A stretch of 64,000 nucleotides of DNA from Streptomyces sp. NBC_01241 (GTDB lineage Bacteria > Actinomycetota > Actinomycetes > Streptomycetales > Streptomycetaceae). Position 1 is the first letter of the stretch; every line of letters starts with the position of its first letter. Below the pieces are notes generated by a model. That model searched no databases, had not been told where the DNA came from, and saw nothing but the letters and a program-made list of their open reading frames with translations. A program made the position numbers and the translations under genes. This document shows positions 8,334 through 17,666 of the stretch, in pieces. The stretch covers positions 3,320,501 through 3,384,500 of the forward strand of contig NZ_CP108494.1 of assembly GCF_041435435.1 (NCBI RefSeq), read 5' to 3'.

Positions 8334-8360
8334 TTGTAACTGCCTGTCCGGACCGGGTAT
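8334..8360 (+). promoter_or_regulatory. Putative SigB-family promoter of the sigma gene
   Basis: GGGTAT at 8355-8360 matches the -10 of SigB-type promoters, and TTGTAA at 8334-8339 lies 15 bp upstream where the GTTT-like -35 is expected. It is about 105 bp ahead of the sigma factor start, so the sigma factor or a relative may activate its own gene. Confidence 0.5.
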
Positions 8361-8464
8361 GGGTAGGGGGACACCCAAAACACGGCCGGCTTCGGAGGCG
8401 CCGCTTTACCGCAGGAACACGTATGGGCATCGGCAGCCATATGCCGAGAACGATGGAGGAGACC

Positions 8465-9478
8465 ATGTCACCCCGGCTCGACGAACCGCGTACCCACGAC
8501 GCGACGTCAGTATGTCCTCAGGGACCGACCCCCTCGGACTCCCCTGCCGCGAACGCCGGAAACGGCACGCGCACCAGCGACACCAGTGCTGGCACCACGA
8601 CCAGCACCACCCCCACCAGCACGATCAGCAGCACCGCCGTCGGCACGGTCGACGGCCACGGCGTCACCGACGGTCTCGAAGGACTGCCCGAGATCCCGCC
8701 CTACGACGAAGTGGGCGCCCTGGACGCCAGGGCTCTGTCGAAAACGCTTTTCGAGCGGCTCGAATCCCTCGAAGAGGGCACCCACGAGTACGCGTACGTA
8801 CGCAATACCCTCGTCGAACTGAACCTGGCCCTGGTCAAGTTCGCCGCTTCCCGGTTCCGCTCCCGCAGCGAGCCGATGGAGGACATCATCCAGGTCGGCA
8901 CCATCGGCCTGATCAAGGCGATCGACCGCTTCGAGCTCAGCCGGGGCGTGGAGTTCCCGACGTTCGCCATGCCGACCATCGTCGGCGAGATCAAGCGCTT
9001 CTTCCGCGACACCAGTTGGTCCGTGCGCGTCCCGCGCCGACTGCAGGAGTTGCGGCTCGACCTGGCCAAGGCGGGCGACGAGCTCGCCCAGCAGCTGGAT
9101 CGTTCACCCACTGTGGGCGAGCTCGCCGACCGCCTCGGCATCACCAACGACGAGGTCGTCGAGGGCATGGCCGCGAGCAACGCGTACACCGCGAGTTCGC
9201 TGGACGCCAAGCCCGAGGAGAACGACCACGAGGGCGCGCTGGCGGACCGGATCGGCTACGAGGACCACGGACTCGAAGGCATCGAGTACGTCGAGTCCCT
9301 GAAGCCGCTGATCGCCTCACTGCCGGGCCGGGACCGCACGATCCTCTCGCTCCGGTTCGTCGCCAACATGACGCAGTCGGAGATCGGTGAGGAACTGGGC
9401 ATCTCGCAGATGCACGTGTCCCGGCTGCTCTCCCGCACGCTGGTCAGACTCCGCAGGGGACTGACCCTGGAGGAGTGA
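8465..9478 (+). CDS. sigI: SigB/SigF-type alternative RNA polymerase sigma factor
   Basis: 337 residues. A Ser/Thr-rich disordered N-terminus (about 1-75) precedes sigma regions 2 to 4: region 2 around 115-190 includes EDIIQVGTIGLIKAIDRF and FPTFAMPTIVGEIKRFFRD, and region 4 near the end has SLRFVANMTQSEIGEELGIS with a helix-turn-helix. The missing region 1.1 and these motifs place it among the Streptomyces stress sigma factors. ATG 8465 has GGAGGA at ideal spacing; earlier in-frame ATGs lack it. The adjacent STAS and ATPase genes form its partner-switching control. The symbol rests on remembered synteny (sigI precedes the hut genes in S. coelicolor) and is less certain than the family. Confidence 0.9.
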   Translation: MSPRLDEPRTHDATSVCPQGPTPSDSPAANAGNGTRTSDTSAGTTTSTTPTSTISSTAVGTVDGHGVTDGLEGLPEIPPYDEVGALDARALSKTLFERLESLEEGTHEYAYVRNTLVELNLALVKFAASRFRSRSEPMEDIIQVGTIGLIKAIDRFELSRGVEFPTFAMPTIVGEIKRFFRDTSWSVRVPRRLQELRLDLAKAGDELAQQLDRSPTVGELADRLGITNDEVVEGMAASNAYTASSLDAKPEENDHEGALADRIGYEDHGLEGIEYVESLKPLIASLPGRDRTILSLRFVANMTQSEIGEELGISQMHVSRLLSRTLVRLRRGLTLEE

Positions 9479-9502
9479 ACGGGCGTACCGTACGCCGGAC
9501 TT

Positions 9503-9550
9503 GCGGAAGGGCCCCGCCCCCACGGCTGATGCCGGGGCGGGCCCTTCCGC
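9503..9550 (+). terminator. Long hairpin after the sigma gene
   Basis: GCGGAAGGGCCC at 9503 pairs with its complement ending at 9550, extended by five more pairs past a one-base bulge. It begins 25 bp after the sigma stop. Confidence 0.8.
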
Positions 9551-9587
9551 ATGCCCGGCAAAGCCGGGCACGCACCCCCACTCCGAC

Positions 9588-9620
9588 ACCGCCACCGCCA
9601 CCGCCACCGCCACCGCCACC
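9588..9620. repeat. CCGCCA hexamer microsatellite
   Basis: About five and a half head-to-tail copies of the hexamer lie between the sigma terminator and the gene remnant. In one plus frame it encodes a Thr-Ala run. Confidence 0.85.
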
Positions 9621-9633
9621 GGCACGGTCGTGA

Positions 9634-10410
9634 CCACCCTCAACGCACCCGCGGCGGGGGCGAACGGCGAAGGAAGCCGGCGCCTTCTTCGACGCCCGCT
9701 GGGTCAAGGACGCCAACGGCAAGGACGCGCCCACCGCCTACGAGGTCGTCGGCAACAAGATCGTCCAGGAAGTCGAGTTCTCCTCGGCCAGCGCCTTCCC
9801 CATCGTGATCGACCCCGGGTTCTGGTCGACCACGTGGAAGATCACCAAGTGCGCGGCAGCCATCGCCGGCGTCATCGCCACCGTGACGCCGGTAGGCTCC
9901 TCGGCACGTGTGCTGACCGCCATCCGGCTGGTGAAGCGGATCGGCGTCAAGAAGACGGCGAACCTCATCCGCACCTGCACCAAGCGCCGGAAGATGACCT
10001 CGGCACACCGCAAGGCCATCGCAGCGCTCCTCGGCATCTCCGCCGTCCAGAATGCCTGCAAGTTCCAGGAGTCGTGCACAATGTTCGCGCTGATAGCGCT
10101 GCTGGCGCAGCTCGCGCTCATCTTCGTCCACCGGTCGAGGAACAAACTCCGCTCCAGGCCCAGCCCGCGCGCGCTCTACACCTGCCTGTGCCTGGTGGGC
10201 ATCGCGGTCGGCCGGCTGGCCATCGGCCGCCCGGAGATCACCTGGAGCGACGGCCCTCTCGTCCTCCTCAGCGGTCTGCTGATCACGGTCGAAGCGGCAG
10301 ACGCGGCAGTCAAGCTCGGCGCGCCCCGCTGGGCGGACAAGGCGCTCTGCCTTCTGTGCGGAGCCGCGGCGGCGACGTGGATGGCGCCGGGGTGGATCCC
10401 CTGGACCTAG
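9634..10410 (+). pseudogene. 5'-truncated remnant of a larger Streptomyces protein
   Basis: The frame ending at the TAG at 10410 encodes plausible protein well upstream of any start codon: AKEAGAFFDARWVKDANGK, then a segment ending FPIVIDPGFW, then a C-terminal helical part with three hydrophobic segments. The first in-frame start is a GTG at 9805, in the middle of that conserved-looking stretch, and the frame is closed by a TGA at 9631-9633. The V-x-DP-x-W transition recalls the C-terminal part of large secreted Streptomyces proteins. I read it as the tail of a gene that lost its 5' end. A 201-residue protein from GTG 9805 is formally possible, but no binding site supports it. Confidence 0.6.
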
Positions 10411-10446
10411 AACCGCGTCGGGCCGTGTTCGCCCTGTTGTGACATG

Positions 10447-10479
10447 ACGCGCCGCCCGGCACCGTGCCGGGCGGCGCGT
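10447..10479. terminator. GC-rich hairpin between convergent units
   Basis: Arms 10447-10462 and 10464-10479 form a nearly uninterrupted inverted repeat. It lies between the gene remnant (plus) and hutI (minus, stop at 10499), so it can serve both directions. Confidence 0.75.
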
Positions 10480-10498
10480 TCGCGTCGTGCTGTGCGGG

Positions 10499-11671
10499 TC
10501 AGACGACGCGTTCGCCGCGCTGCCAGACCGCGTGGACCAGCGGCACGCCCGGCCGGTAGGCCAGGTGGACGTGGCTGGGCGCGTCCAGGAGCACCAGATC
10601 GGCGCGGGCGCCGGGGGTGATGCGGCCGATGTCCGTACGGCGCAGGGCCGCGGCGCCGCCCGCGGTGGCGGACCAGAGGGCCTCGTCCGGGGTCATGCCC
10701 ATGTCGCGTACGGCGAGCGCGATGCAGAAGGGCATGGAGGACGTGAACGACGAGCCCGGGTTGCAGTCGGTGGAGAGCGCGACGGTGGCGCCCGCGTCGA
10801 GGATGCGGCGGGCATCGGGCCAGGTGGCGCGGGTGGAGAATTCGGCGCCGGGGAGCAGGGTGGCGACGGTGGTGCCCTGGGCCAGGGCGTCGATGTCGGC
10901 GTCGGTGAGATGGGTGCAGTGGTCGGCGGAGGCGGCGCCGAGTTCCACGGCGAGCTGGACGCCGGGGCCGTGGCCGAGCTGGTTGGCGTGGACGCGGGGG
11001 TGCAGGCCCTTCGCGATGCCCGCGGTCAGGATCGCGCGGGCCTGGTCGCCGTCGAAGGCGCCCCTCTCGCAGAAGACGTCGATCCAACGGGCGTACGGGG
11101 CACAGGCGTCGAGCATCGGCCCGGTGACCAGGTCGACGTAGCCGGCCGGGTCGTCGGCGTAGTCCGGGGAGACGATGTGGGCGCCGAGGTAGGTGACCTC
11201 TTCGGTGTGCTGGGCGGCGATGCGCAGGGCGCGGGCCTCGTCCTCGACGGTGAGGCCGTAGCCGGACTTGGTCTCGAAGGTGGTGGTGCCCTGGCGCAGG
11301 CCCTCGGCGAGGTATCGGGCGACGTTGGCGGAGAGTTCGTCGTCGGTGGCGGCGCGGGTGGCGGCGACCGTGGTCCTGATGCCGCCAGCACTGTAGGCGC
11401 GGCCGGACATCCGGGCGTTGAACTCCTCGGTGCGGTCGCCCGCGAACAGGAGGTGGGAGTGGGAGTCGACGAAGCCGGGGATCGCCGCCCGGCCGCCCGC
11501 GTCGACGGCGTTGTCAGTGGCGGGTGCTTTGCTTGACTCACCGGTCCAGACGACCCGGTCGCCCTCGATGACGACGGCCGCGTCCCGGATCAGGCCCAGG
11601 GGGGAATCCGCGCACAGGGAGGGGTCGTTGGTGACCAGGGCGGCAATGTTGGTGATGGCGGTCGTCGTCAT
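10499..11671 (-). CDS. hutI: Imidazolonepropionase
   Basis: 390 residues, the usual length for HutI, an amidohydrolase-superfamily enzyme that opens 4-imidazolone-5-propionate to N-formimino-L-glutamate in histidine degradation. Metal-binding H71-x-H73 lies in [18 protein letters not shown]; further family motifs are [29 protein letters not shown] and [11 protein letters not shown] 11671 is preceded by AAGGAG at a rather long 12-base spacing. It is the last gene of the hut group, 143 bp after hutF, so it may share the hutU transcript or have its own promoter. The gene for histidase (HutH) is not in the window. Confidence 0.95.
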   Translation of the reverse strand: MTTTAITNIAALVTNDPSLCADSPLGLIRDAAVVIEGDRVVWTGESSKAPATDNAVDAGGRAAIPGFVDSHSHLLFAGDRTEEFNARMSGRAYSAGGIRTTVAATRAATDDELSANVARYLAEGLRQGTTTFETKSGYGLTVEDEARALRIAAQHTEEVTYLGAHIVSPDYADDPAGYVDLVTGPMLDACAPYARWIDVFCERGAFDGDQARAILTAGIAKGLHPRVHANQLGHGPGVQLAVELGAASADHCTHLTDADIDALAQGTTVATLLPGAEFSTRATWPDARRILDAGATVALSTDCNPGSSFTSSMPFCIALAVRDMGMTPDEALWSATAGGAAALRRTDIGRITPGARADLVLLDAPSHVHLAYRPGVPLVHAVWQRGERVV

Positions 11672-11814
11672 CGGGAGACTGCTCTCCTTGTGTATCGGCT
11701 TGCGGGGCGGCGGTCTGCCGGTGGGCCGTCTTCGGAGCGGCGGTCCGTCGGCGGGACTGCGGGGCGACGCGTGCAGGGGTCCGGGGACCGGCCGCCTCCG
11801 GGGCGGCGGGGTGG

Positions 11815-13200
11815 TCAGTGGTGGAGTGCGGCGATGGCCGAGGCGAGCGCTGCGGGGACGTCCCCGACGAGGGTGTGCTGCCCGTCGCGGACGATGTGCC
11901 GGCCTGCTACGACCGTGTGCCGCACATCGGCTGCGGAGGCGGCGAATACGGCTGTTTCGGCAGCGAGCCGGGGCACCGGTCCCGCTGTTCTGACGGAGTC
12001 CAGGGCGACGGTCGCCAGATCGGCGGGCGCGCCGGGTTCGAGGATGCCCGCCTCGGGCCGGCCGAGCGCGGCGTGTCCGTCGACCGTCGCGGCGCGCAGC
12101 AGGGCGGCCGCTGTCCAGTGACCGCGCGCCCGGGTGCGCAGGCGCTCGTTGAGCTCCATCGCCCGGGCCTCCTCGAAGAGGTCGATCACGGCGTGGCTGT
12201 CACTGCCGAGGGAGAGCGGCGAGCCGGCGCGCTGGAGGGCTGGGGCGGGGCCGATTCCGTCGGCGAGGTCGCGTTCCGTGGTGGGGCACATGCAGGTGCC
12301 GGTCGCCGAGGAGCCGAGGAGCGTGATGTCCTCGCCGGTGAGGTGGGTGTTGTGGATGCCGGTGGTGCGCGGGCCGAGGACCCCGTGGTCGGCGAGGAGC
12401 CGGGTGGGGGTGCGGCCGTGGGCGGCGAGGCAGGCGTCGTTCTCCGCGGTCTGTTCGGAGAGGTGGACATGGAGCGGTGCCTGCCGTTCCTCGGCCCACG
12501 CGGCCACGGTGGCGAGCTGCGTGGCGGGGACGGCGCGCACGGAGTGGATGGCCGCGCCGATCAGGGCGTGGTCGCTGCCCTTGAGGAGGGAGGCGCGTTC
12601 GGCCCAGGCGTCCGCGGTGGTGTCGGAGAAGCGCAACTGGTGCTGGTCGGGCTGCTGGTACTGGGTGGGGCGCCGGCCGAATCCGGCGGAGAGGTAGGCG
12701 GTGTCCAGCAGCGTGATCCGGATGCCGGCCTCACCCGCGGCCGCGATCAGCGCCTCGCCCATCGCGTTGGGGTTGCTGTACGGGGTGCCGCCCGGCGCGT
12801 GGTGCAGATAGTGGAATTCGCCGACCGCGGTGATCCCGGCCAGGGCCATCTCGGCATATACGGCACGGGCGAGGTCGTAGTACGAGTCGGGCGTGAGCCG
12901 GGAGGCGACCTGGTACATGGTCTCGCGCCAGGTCCAGAAGGTGCCGGAGCCGACCTGGACGGTGGAGCGCAGGGCCCGGTGGAAGGCGTGCGAGTGGGCG
13001 TTGGCGAGCCCGGGAAGGGTGAGCCCGCGCAGCACGGTGGCGCCCGGCGGCGGCGTGGCGACGCCCGTGCGGACGCCCGCGATGACCCCGCCGGACACGT
13101 CCAGGGCGACGCCCGGCTCGACATGGGTGCCGAGCCAGGCGTGGGACAACCAGTACGTCACGGTGACGGGCCGGCCCGTCGACTCCGTTGTCAGCTGCAC
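11815..13200 (-). CDS. hutF: Formimidoylglutamate deiminase
   Basis: 461 residues of the amidohydrolase superfamily. Metal-binding motifs are AHSHAFHR near residue 68, LHVHLSEQ near 243, NTHLTGED and [11 protein letters not shown]; the pattern matches HutF, which turns N-formimino-L-glutamate into N-formyl-L-glutamate and ammonia. It starts at GTG 13200 with GGAAGG upstream and overlaps the M20 amidohydrolase stop by 10 bp, so the two are translationally linked. Having HutF instead of HutG formiminoglutamase or FtcD implies the pathway goes through N-formylglutamate. Confidence 0.93.
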   Translation of the reverse strand: MQLTTESTGRPVTVTYWLSHAWLGTHVEPGVALDVSGGVIAGVRTGVATPPPGATVLRGLTLPGLANAHSHAFHRALRSTVQVGSGTFWTWRETMYQVASRLTPDSYYDLARAVYAEMALAGITAVGEFHYLHHAPGGTPYSNPNAMGEALIAAAGEAGIRITLLDTAYLSAGFGRRPTQYQQPDQHQLRFSDTTADAWAERASLLKGSDHALIGAAIHSVRAVPATQLATVAAWAEERQAPLHVHLSEQTAENDACLAAHGRTPTRLLADHGVLGPRTTGIHNTHLTGEDITLLGSSATGTCMCPTTERDLADGIGPAPALQRAGSPLSLGSDSHAVIDLFEEARAMELNERLRTRARGHWTAAALLRAATVDGHAALGRPEAGILEPGAPADLATVALDSVRTAGPVPRLAAETAVFAASAADVRHTVVAGRHIVRDGQHTLVGDVPAALASAIAALHH

Positions 13201-14483
13201 GCGAGACCTTCCAGTACGTCGGCGAGTGCGGTCACCCCGGCCACGCAGTCGTCCTCGGCGGCGTGCTCGGCCGGCGAGTGCGAGATCCCGGTGGGGTTCC
13301 GTACGAACAGCATGGCGGTCGGGACCGAAGCGGACAAAATACCCGCGTCATGCCCGGCGCCGGTGCCGAGGACGGGGACGGGGACGGCGCGGTCGGTGTC
13401 GCCCCGGCCCATAAGGATCTTGCCGAGCTCGTCGCGCAGGGCGTGCTCGAACTCCACGACGGGAGTGAAGGACTCCCGTACGACATCGAGGTCGATCCCG
13501 GCCCGCTCGGCGTGTTCCCGGGCGGCCCGCTCGATGCCGCCGACCACGGCGTCGAGGCGGTCCTGGTCGGCGGCGCGGGAGTCGAGCCAGCCACGGACGA
13601 GGGAGGGGATGGCGTTGACCCCGTTCGGCTCGACGGCGATCTTGCCGAAGGTGGCGAGGGCGCCGGCGAGCTCCGCCTCGCGGCGGGCGGCCAGCACGGT
13701 CTCGGCGTACGTGAGCATCGGGTCGCGCCGGTCGGCCAGCCGGGTGGTGCCGGCGTGGTTGGCCTCGCCCCGGAAGTCGAACCTCCAGCGCCCGTGCGGC
13801 CAGATCGCGGAGGCGATGCCGACCGGGTCGCCGGTGAGGTCGAGGGCGCGTCCCTGCTCGACGTGGAGTTCCACGAACGCGCCGATACGGGCGAGGCGTT
13901 CGGGATCGGCGCCGATGGTGCCGGGGTCGTATCCGGCCGCCTCCATGGCCTGCGGCAGGGTGATGCCGTCGGCGTCGGTGAGCCGGTGCGCCGCCTCGGC
14001 GGTCAGCTGCCCGGCGGCGAGCCGGGAGCCCACACAGGCGAGCCCGAAGCGGGCCCCCTCCTCGTCGCCGAAGTTGCTGATGGCCAGCGGCCGGGTGAAC
14101 CGCACTTCCCTGCGCCGGAGTTCATCGAAGGCGGCGAAGGAGGAGACCACACCGAGCGGCCCGTCGAAGGCTCCGCCGTCCGGTACGGAGTCGAGGTGCG
14201 ATCCGGTGACGACGGCGTCCCCGGCGAGGGGGTCGCCGAGCCAGGCCCACTGATTGCCGTTCCGGTCGACCTCGTAGGTGAGACCGCGCGCCTCGGCCTG
14301 CGCCCGGAACCAGGCACGGCAGTCGGCGTCGGCCCCGGTCCAGGCGTAGCGGCGGTAGCCGCCACTGTCCTGGTGCCGGCCGATGGGCGCGAGCTCTCGC
14401 CACATGGTCTGGAACGACGGCGCGCTGCCCCCGCCCCCGGTCGCGGCCTCGGCGGCCCGGGAGCCGTTCCGTTCCCCGGTCAC
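13191..14483 (-). CDS. M20 family amidohydrolase (allantoate amidohydrolase/carbamoylase type)
   Basis: 430 residues. Binuclear metal ligands are visible: H96 and D107 in [19 protein letters not shown], the E-E pair at 141-142 in [10 protein letters not shown], and a His in [13 protein letters not shown]. This is the AllC/N-carbamoyl-L-amino-acid hydrolase group, usually annotated as allantoate amidohydrolase. Its GTG start shares a GTGA with the hutU stop and its end overlaps hutF, so it is locked inside the histidine operon. No purine-degradation gene is nearby. A likely role is removing the formyl group from N-formylglutamate, the step missing after HutF; that is inference from context, and true allantoate or carbamoyl activity remains possible. 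Confidence 0.88.
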   Translation of the reverse strand: MTGERNGSRAAEAATGGGGSAPSFQTMWRELAPIGRHQDSGGYRRYAWTGADADCRAWFRAQAEARGLTYEVDRNGNQWAWLGDPLAGDAVVTGSHLDSVPDGGAFDGPLGVVSSFAAFDELRRREVRFTRPLAISNFGDEEGARFGLACVGSRLAAGQLTAEAAHRLTDADGITLPQAMEAAGYDPGTIGADPERLARIGAFVELHVEQGRALDLTGDPVGIASAIWPHGRWRFDFRGEANHAGTTRLADRRDPMLTYAETVLAARREAELAGALATFGKIAVEPNGVNAIPSLVRGWLDSRAADQDRLDAVVGGIERAAREHAERAGIDLDVVRESFTPVVEFEHALRDELGKILMGRGDTDRAVPVPVLGTGAGHDAGILSASVPTAMLFVRNPTGISHSPAEHAAEDDCVAGVTALADVLEGLACS

Positions 14484-16138
14484 TGCCCCTCCGCCATCGG
14501 CACGCGGACGCCCTTGTCCGCGGCGACCGACTTCGCGATGTCGTACCCGGCGTCGACGTGCCGGATGACGCCCATGCCCGGGTCGTTGGTGAGCACCCGG
14601 CGGATCTTCTCGCCCGCCAGCTTCGTACCGTCGGCGACGGTCACCTGTCCGGCGTGGATGGAGCGCCCCATGCCGACGCCGCCGCCGTGGTGGATGGAGA
14701 CCCAGGAGGCGCCGGACGCCACATTGACCATGGCGTTCAGCAGCGGCCAGTCGGCGATCGCGTCGGAGCCGTCGAGCATGGCCTCGGTCTCCCGGTACGG
14801 GGAGGCCACGGAGCCGCAGTCCAGGTGGTCGCGCCCGATGGCCAGCGGGGCGGCCAGCTCGCCGGAGGCCACCATGTCGTTGAACCGCTCGCCGGCCCGG
14901 TCGCGCTCGCCGTAACCGAGCCAGCAGATCCGGGCGGGCAGTCCCTGGAAGTGGACGCGTTCGCCGGCCATCTTGATCCAGCGGTGCAGCGACTCGTTCT
15001 CCGGGAAGAGTTCGAGCATCGCCTTGTCGGTCTTGTGGATGTCGGACGCCTCGCCGGAGAGCGCCGCCCAGCGGAACGGCCCCTTGCCCTCGCAGAAGAG
15101 CGGCCGGATGTACGCGGGCACGAACCCGGGGAAGTCGAACGCCCGGTCGTAGCCGACGAGTTGCGCCTCGCCGCGGATGGAGTTGCCGTAGTCGAAGACC
15201 TCGGCCCCGGCGTCCATGAAGCCGACCATCGCCTCGACGTGCTTGGCCATCGACTCGCGTGCGCGCTGCGTGAAGTCGGCGGGCTTCTCGGCGGCGTACG
15301 ACGCCATGTCGTCGAAGTCGATACCGAGCGGAAGATACGAGAGCGGGTCGTGCGCGCTGGTCTGGTCGGTGACGATGTCGATCGGCGCACCCTCGGCGAG
15401 CATCCGCGGCAGCAGCTCCGCCGCGTTGCCCAGCAGGCCGATGGAGAGCGGCTTGCGGGCGTCCCGGGCCTCGGTGGCGAGCTGGAGCGCGTGCTCCAGG
15501 GAGTCGGCGCGCACATCCAGGTAGCGGTGCTCGATCCGGCGCTCGATGGCGCGCGGGTCGCAGTCGATACAGATCGCGACGCCGTCGTTCATCGTCACGG
15601 CGAGCGGCTGGGCGCCGCCCATGCCGCCCAGCCCGGCGGTCAGGGTGATCGTGCCGGCCAGCGTCCCGTTGAACTTCTTGGCCGCGACGGCGGCGAACGT
15701 CTCGTAGGTGCCCTGCAGGATGCCCTGCGTGCCGATGTAGATCCACGATCCGGCGGTCATCTGGCCGTACATGGTGAGCCCGAGCGCCTCCAGGCGGCGG
15801 AACTCCTCCCAGTTCGCCCAGTCGCCCACCAGGTTGGAGTTGGCGATCAGGACGCGCGGCGCCCACTCGTGCGTCTGCATGACGCCGACCGGACGGCCGG
15901 ACTGGACGAGCATCGTCTCGTCCTGCTTGAGCGTCCGCAGCGTACGCACCATGGCATCGAACGAGCGCCAGTCGCGGGCCGCCTTCCCGGTGCCGCCGTA
16001 GACGACGAGCTTGTCGGGGTGTTCGGCGACCTCGGGGTCGAGGTTGTTCTGCAGCATGCGCAGGGCGGCCTCCTGCTGCCATCCCAGGGCGCTCAGTTCC
16101 GTACCGCGCGGTGCCCGTACGGGGCGGGGTCCTGACAT
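14480..16138 (-). CDS. hutU: Urocanate hydratase
   Basis: 552 residues, full length for urocanase, which adds water to urocanate to form 4-imidazolone-5-propionate using tightly bound NAD+. The NAD-binding glycine-rich loop [19 protein letters not shown], the [14 protein letters not shown] segment and the active-site cysteine region [19 protein letters not shown] are all intact. I chose the ATG at 16138 (MSGPRPVR), seven bases after GAGGAGG, over the upstream ATG. It is the first gene of the hut operon, behind the promoter at 16177-16205. Confidence 0.96.
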   Translation of the reverse strand: MSGPRPVRAPRGTELSALGWQQEAALRMLQNNLDPEVAEHPDKLVVYGGTGKAARDWRSFDAMVRTLRTLKQDETMLVQSGRPVGVMQTHEWAPRVLIANSNLVGDWANWEEFRRLEALGLTMYGQMTAGSWIYIGTQGILQGTYETFAAVAAKKFNGTLAGTITLTAGLGGMGGAQPLAVTMNDGVAICIDCDPRAIERRIEHRYLDVRADSLEHALQLATEARDARKPLSIGLLGNAAELLPRMLAEGAPIDIVTDQTSAHDPLSYLPLGIDFDDMASYAAEKPADFTQRARESMAKHVEAMVGFMDAGAEVFDYGNSIRGEAQLVGYDRAFDFPGFVPAYIRPLFCEGKGPFRWAALSGEASDIHKTDKAMLELFPENESLHRWIKMAGERVHFQGLPARICWLGYGERDRAGERFNDMVASGELAAPLAIGRDHLDCGSVASPYRETEAMLDGSDAIADWPLLNAMVNVASGASWVSIHHGGGVGMGRSIHAGQVTVADGTKLAGEKIRRVLTNDPGMGVIRHVDAGYDIAKSVAADKGVRVPMAEGQ

Positions 16139-16169
16139 GGCGATGCCTCCTCGCATTTTGTCAATCTTC

Positions 16170-16205
16170 TATTCACATCCTGATGGCCTGAATACTAGTA
16201 GTCAA
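16170..16205 (-). promoter_or_regulatory. hutU promoter with overlapping spaced palindrome
   Basis: On the minus strand TTGACT (16200-16205) and CAGGAT (16177-16182) are 17 bp apart, a close match to the vegetative consensus, placing the transcript start about 30 bases before hutU. TATTCA (16170-16175) and TGAATA (16189-16194) form a 25-bp spaced inverted repeat that covers the -10 box, a natural position for a repressor site. Confidence 0.6.
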
Positions 16206-16432
16206 CAGCCCTCGCGCCGTTGTCCGGAACGAAACACCGCCCGGCCACCCCGCACGCACCGCCCGACCGCCTCGTTACGCGCCTCCCGGCCACCCCGATA
16301 CGCGCCTCCCGCGCGTCCGCCGAAGATCTCTTGCGCATGTACCTATGGAAAATGCCAGAACCCCTGCCCGGGGCGAGCACGTTGCGTAGCCTCGGAGTCA
16401 CAGCCGTACGCCACGTCGGGAGGGGAGTGCGC

Positions 16433-16855
16433 GTGCCCGGAATCGACGAGTGCCTGCTCGAGGTCATGAGGCTGCCCGGTGCCCGCGGCGCCGCGGTGGT
16501 CGACTGGACGAGCGGCCTCGCCCTCGGCACCATCGGTGAATCGCCCAATGGCGACCACGAGGCCACCGCCGCGGAGACGGCCGAGGTCGCGCGGATGGCG
16601 GCCGAGCAGCCCGCCTTCGCGCTGGAGGCCACCGGACCGTCCACCGGGTTACCCGACGCGGCGGTCGAGGGAGCGCCGCCCCCGGTCGAAGACGTCATCG
16701 TCACCACCCGGGCCGGGTACCACATCCTCCGTTTCGTCGAGACCGCCTTCGACAGCAGCGTCTTCGTCCATCTCTGGCTCGATCGCGCGGAGGGCAATCT
16801 GGCCCTCGCCCGGATACGGCTGGGCGAGATGGCCCAGCGGCTGGTCCTGGCATGA
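16433..16855 (+). CDS. Small Roadblock-like protein containing a TTA codon
   Basis: 140 residues starting at GTG 16433 after GGAGGGGA. The N-terminal part (AAVVDWTSGLALGTIGE) and C-terminal part (YHILRF, then LWLDRAEGNLALARIRL) align with the protein at 18201-18575 (VALVDYTSGMALGTLGG, YHLIRL, LVLDSNRANLAMARHQL), so the two are paralogues with a Roadblock/LC7-like alpha-beta pattern. Residue 73 is encoded by TTA (16649-16651), so full expression should need the bldA tRNA. Its stop overlaps the next start (ATGA). Function is unknown; Roadblock proteins in Streptomyces often pair with small GTPases, but none is present here. Confidence 0.75.
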   Translation: MPGIDECLLEVMRLPGARGAAVVDWTSGLALGTIGESPNGDHEATAAETAEVARMAAEQPAFALEATGPSTGLPDAAVEGAPPPVEDVIVTTRAGYHILRFVETAFDSSVFVHLWLDRAEGNLALARIRLGEMAQRLVLA

Positions 16856-17628
16856 GAACCGCCCCCGCCCCGGTCGCGCCCCTCTCCCCCATGCTGCAGC
16901 GCCTCGCCGCCGAGCGGGCCACCGGCGCCCTGATGCGCGACCGCGGCACCCTGTATCTGGCCGAGGGCCAGGTGGTGCACGCCGAGAGCCCCGCGACACC
17001 CGGTATCGACGTCCTGCTCACCACGGGCGGCGGCCTGCACCGCGACGGCTGGTGGGAAGCGGTCGCCAGGGCGGGCGCCGGGCAGCGGGTCGGCCGCTAT
17101 CTGGTGGACAGCGGGCGGGTGGCGGGCGGGGCGCTGGAGCTGTGCCACCTGGGCGCGCTGTACGACGCGGCGTTCTTCGCGCTCGCCCCCACCCGCACCC
17201 CGGCCCGCTTCCGCTACGGGGTCTCCCACTGGATCGGCCCCGTCCGCCCCGTCCCCGTCGACGCCGTGCAGCGCGAGACGCTCCGGCGCCGGGAACTGCT
17301 GGAGCGGATCTGGCCCGACGCGGCGGGCGACAGCGCACCGCTGGTACGGACGGACCACTCCGTCGACGCACCCGTTCCGCCGGGCCGGCGCCGCGTACTC
17401 GATCTCGTGGACGGGGCACGGACCGCATCGGACATCGCCCAGGAGCTGGGCAGGCCGGCGTTCCATGTCCTGGTCGCTCTGCGCCGCCTGGCCGCGGCCG
17501 GACTGGTCGAAGCGGTACGGGAGCCGCCGGCCGCGACCACCCCCGGCCGGATCGCGATCCCCGAGGTCACGGCCGACCCCGACGTCGCCCTGCTGCGCCG
17601 GCTCCGAGACGCATTGGAGGCCCTGTGA
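16852..17628 (+). CDS. PatA-N/DUF4388-like protein with C-terminal winged helix
   Basis: 258 residues, ATG 16852 overlapping the preceding stop by 4 bp. The first half (GALMRDRGTLYLAEGQVVHAE, then GRYLVDSGRV) looks like a DUF4388/PatA-N domain, found in signalling proteins next to Roadblock genes. The last third (LVDGARTASDIAQELGRPAFHVLVALRRLAAAGLVEAV) reads as a winged-helix segment, so the protein may bind DNA or a partner. It is the second gene of the cassette and its end overlaps a possible GTG start of the next gene. No enzymatic motif is visible. Confidence 0.7.
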   Translation: MRTAPAPVAPLSPMLQRLAAERATGALMRDRGTLYLAEGQVVHAESPATPGIDVLLTTGGGLHRDGWWEAVARAGAGQRVGRYLVDSGRVAGGALELCHLGALYDAAFFALAPTRTPARFRYGVSHWIGPVRPVPVDAVQRETLRRRELLERIWPDAAGDSAPLVRTDHSVDAPVPPGRRRVLDLVDGARTASDIAQELGRPAFHVLVALRRLAAAGLVEAVREPPAATTPGRIAIPEVTADPDVALLRRLRDALEAL

Positions 17629-17666
17629 TACGCGCGCTCAGACAGCGTGCCGGGAGGAGACAGCTG

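Noticed and set aside
9551..9808. His/Arg-repeat protein after the sigma gene
   Set aside because: The repeat RHRHRH comes from the CCGCCA microsatellite read in one frame; no start site or conserved sequence supports it.
11818..14253. 811-codon plus-strand frame across hutF and the M20 gene
   Set aside because: It lies opposite two enzymes with intact catalytic motifs, and its own translation is Gly/Arg/Ser-rich with no recognisable domain.
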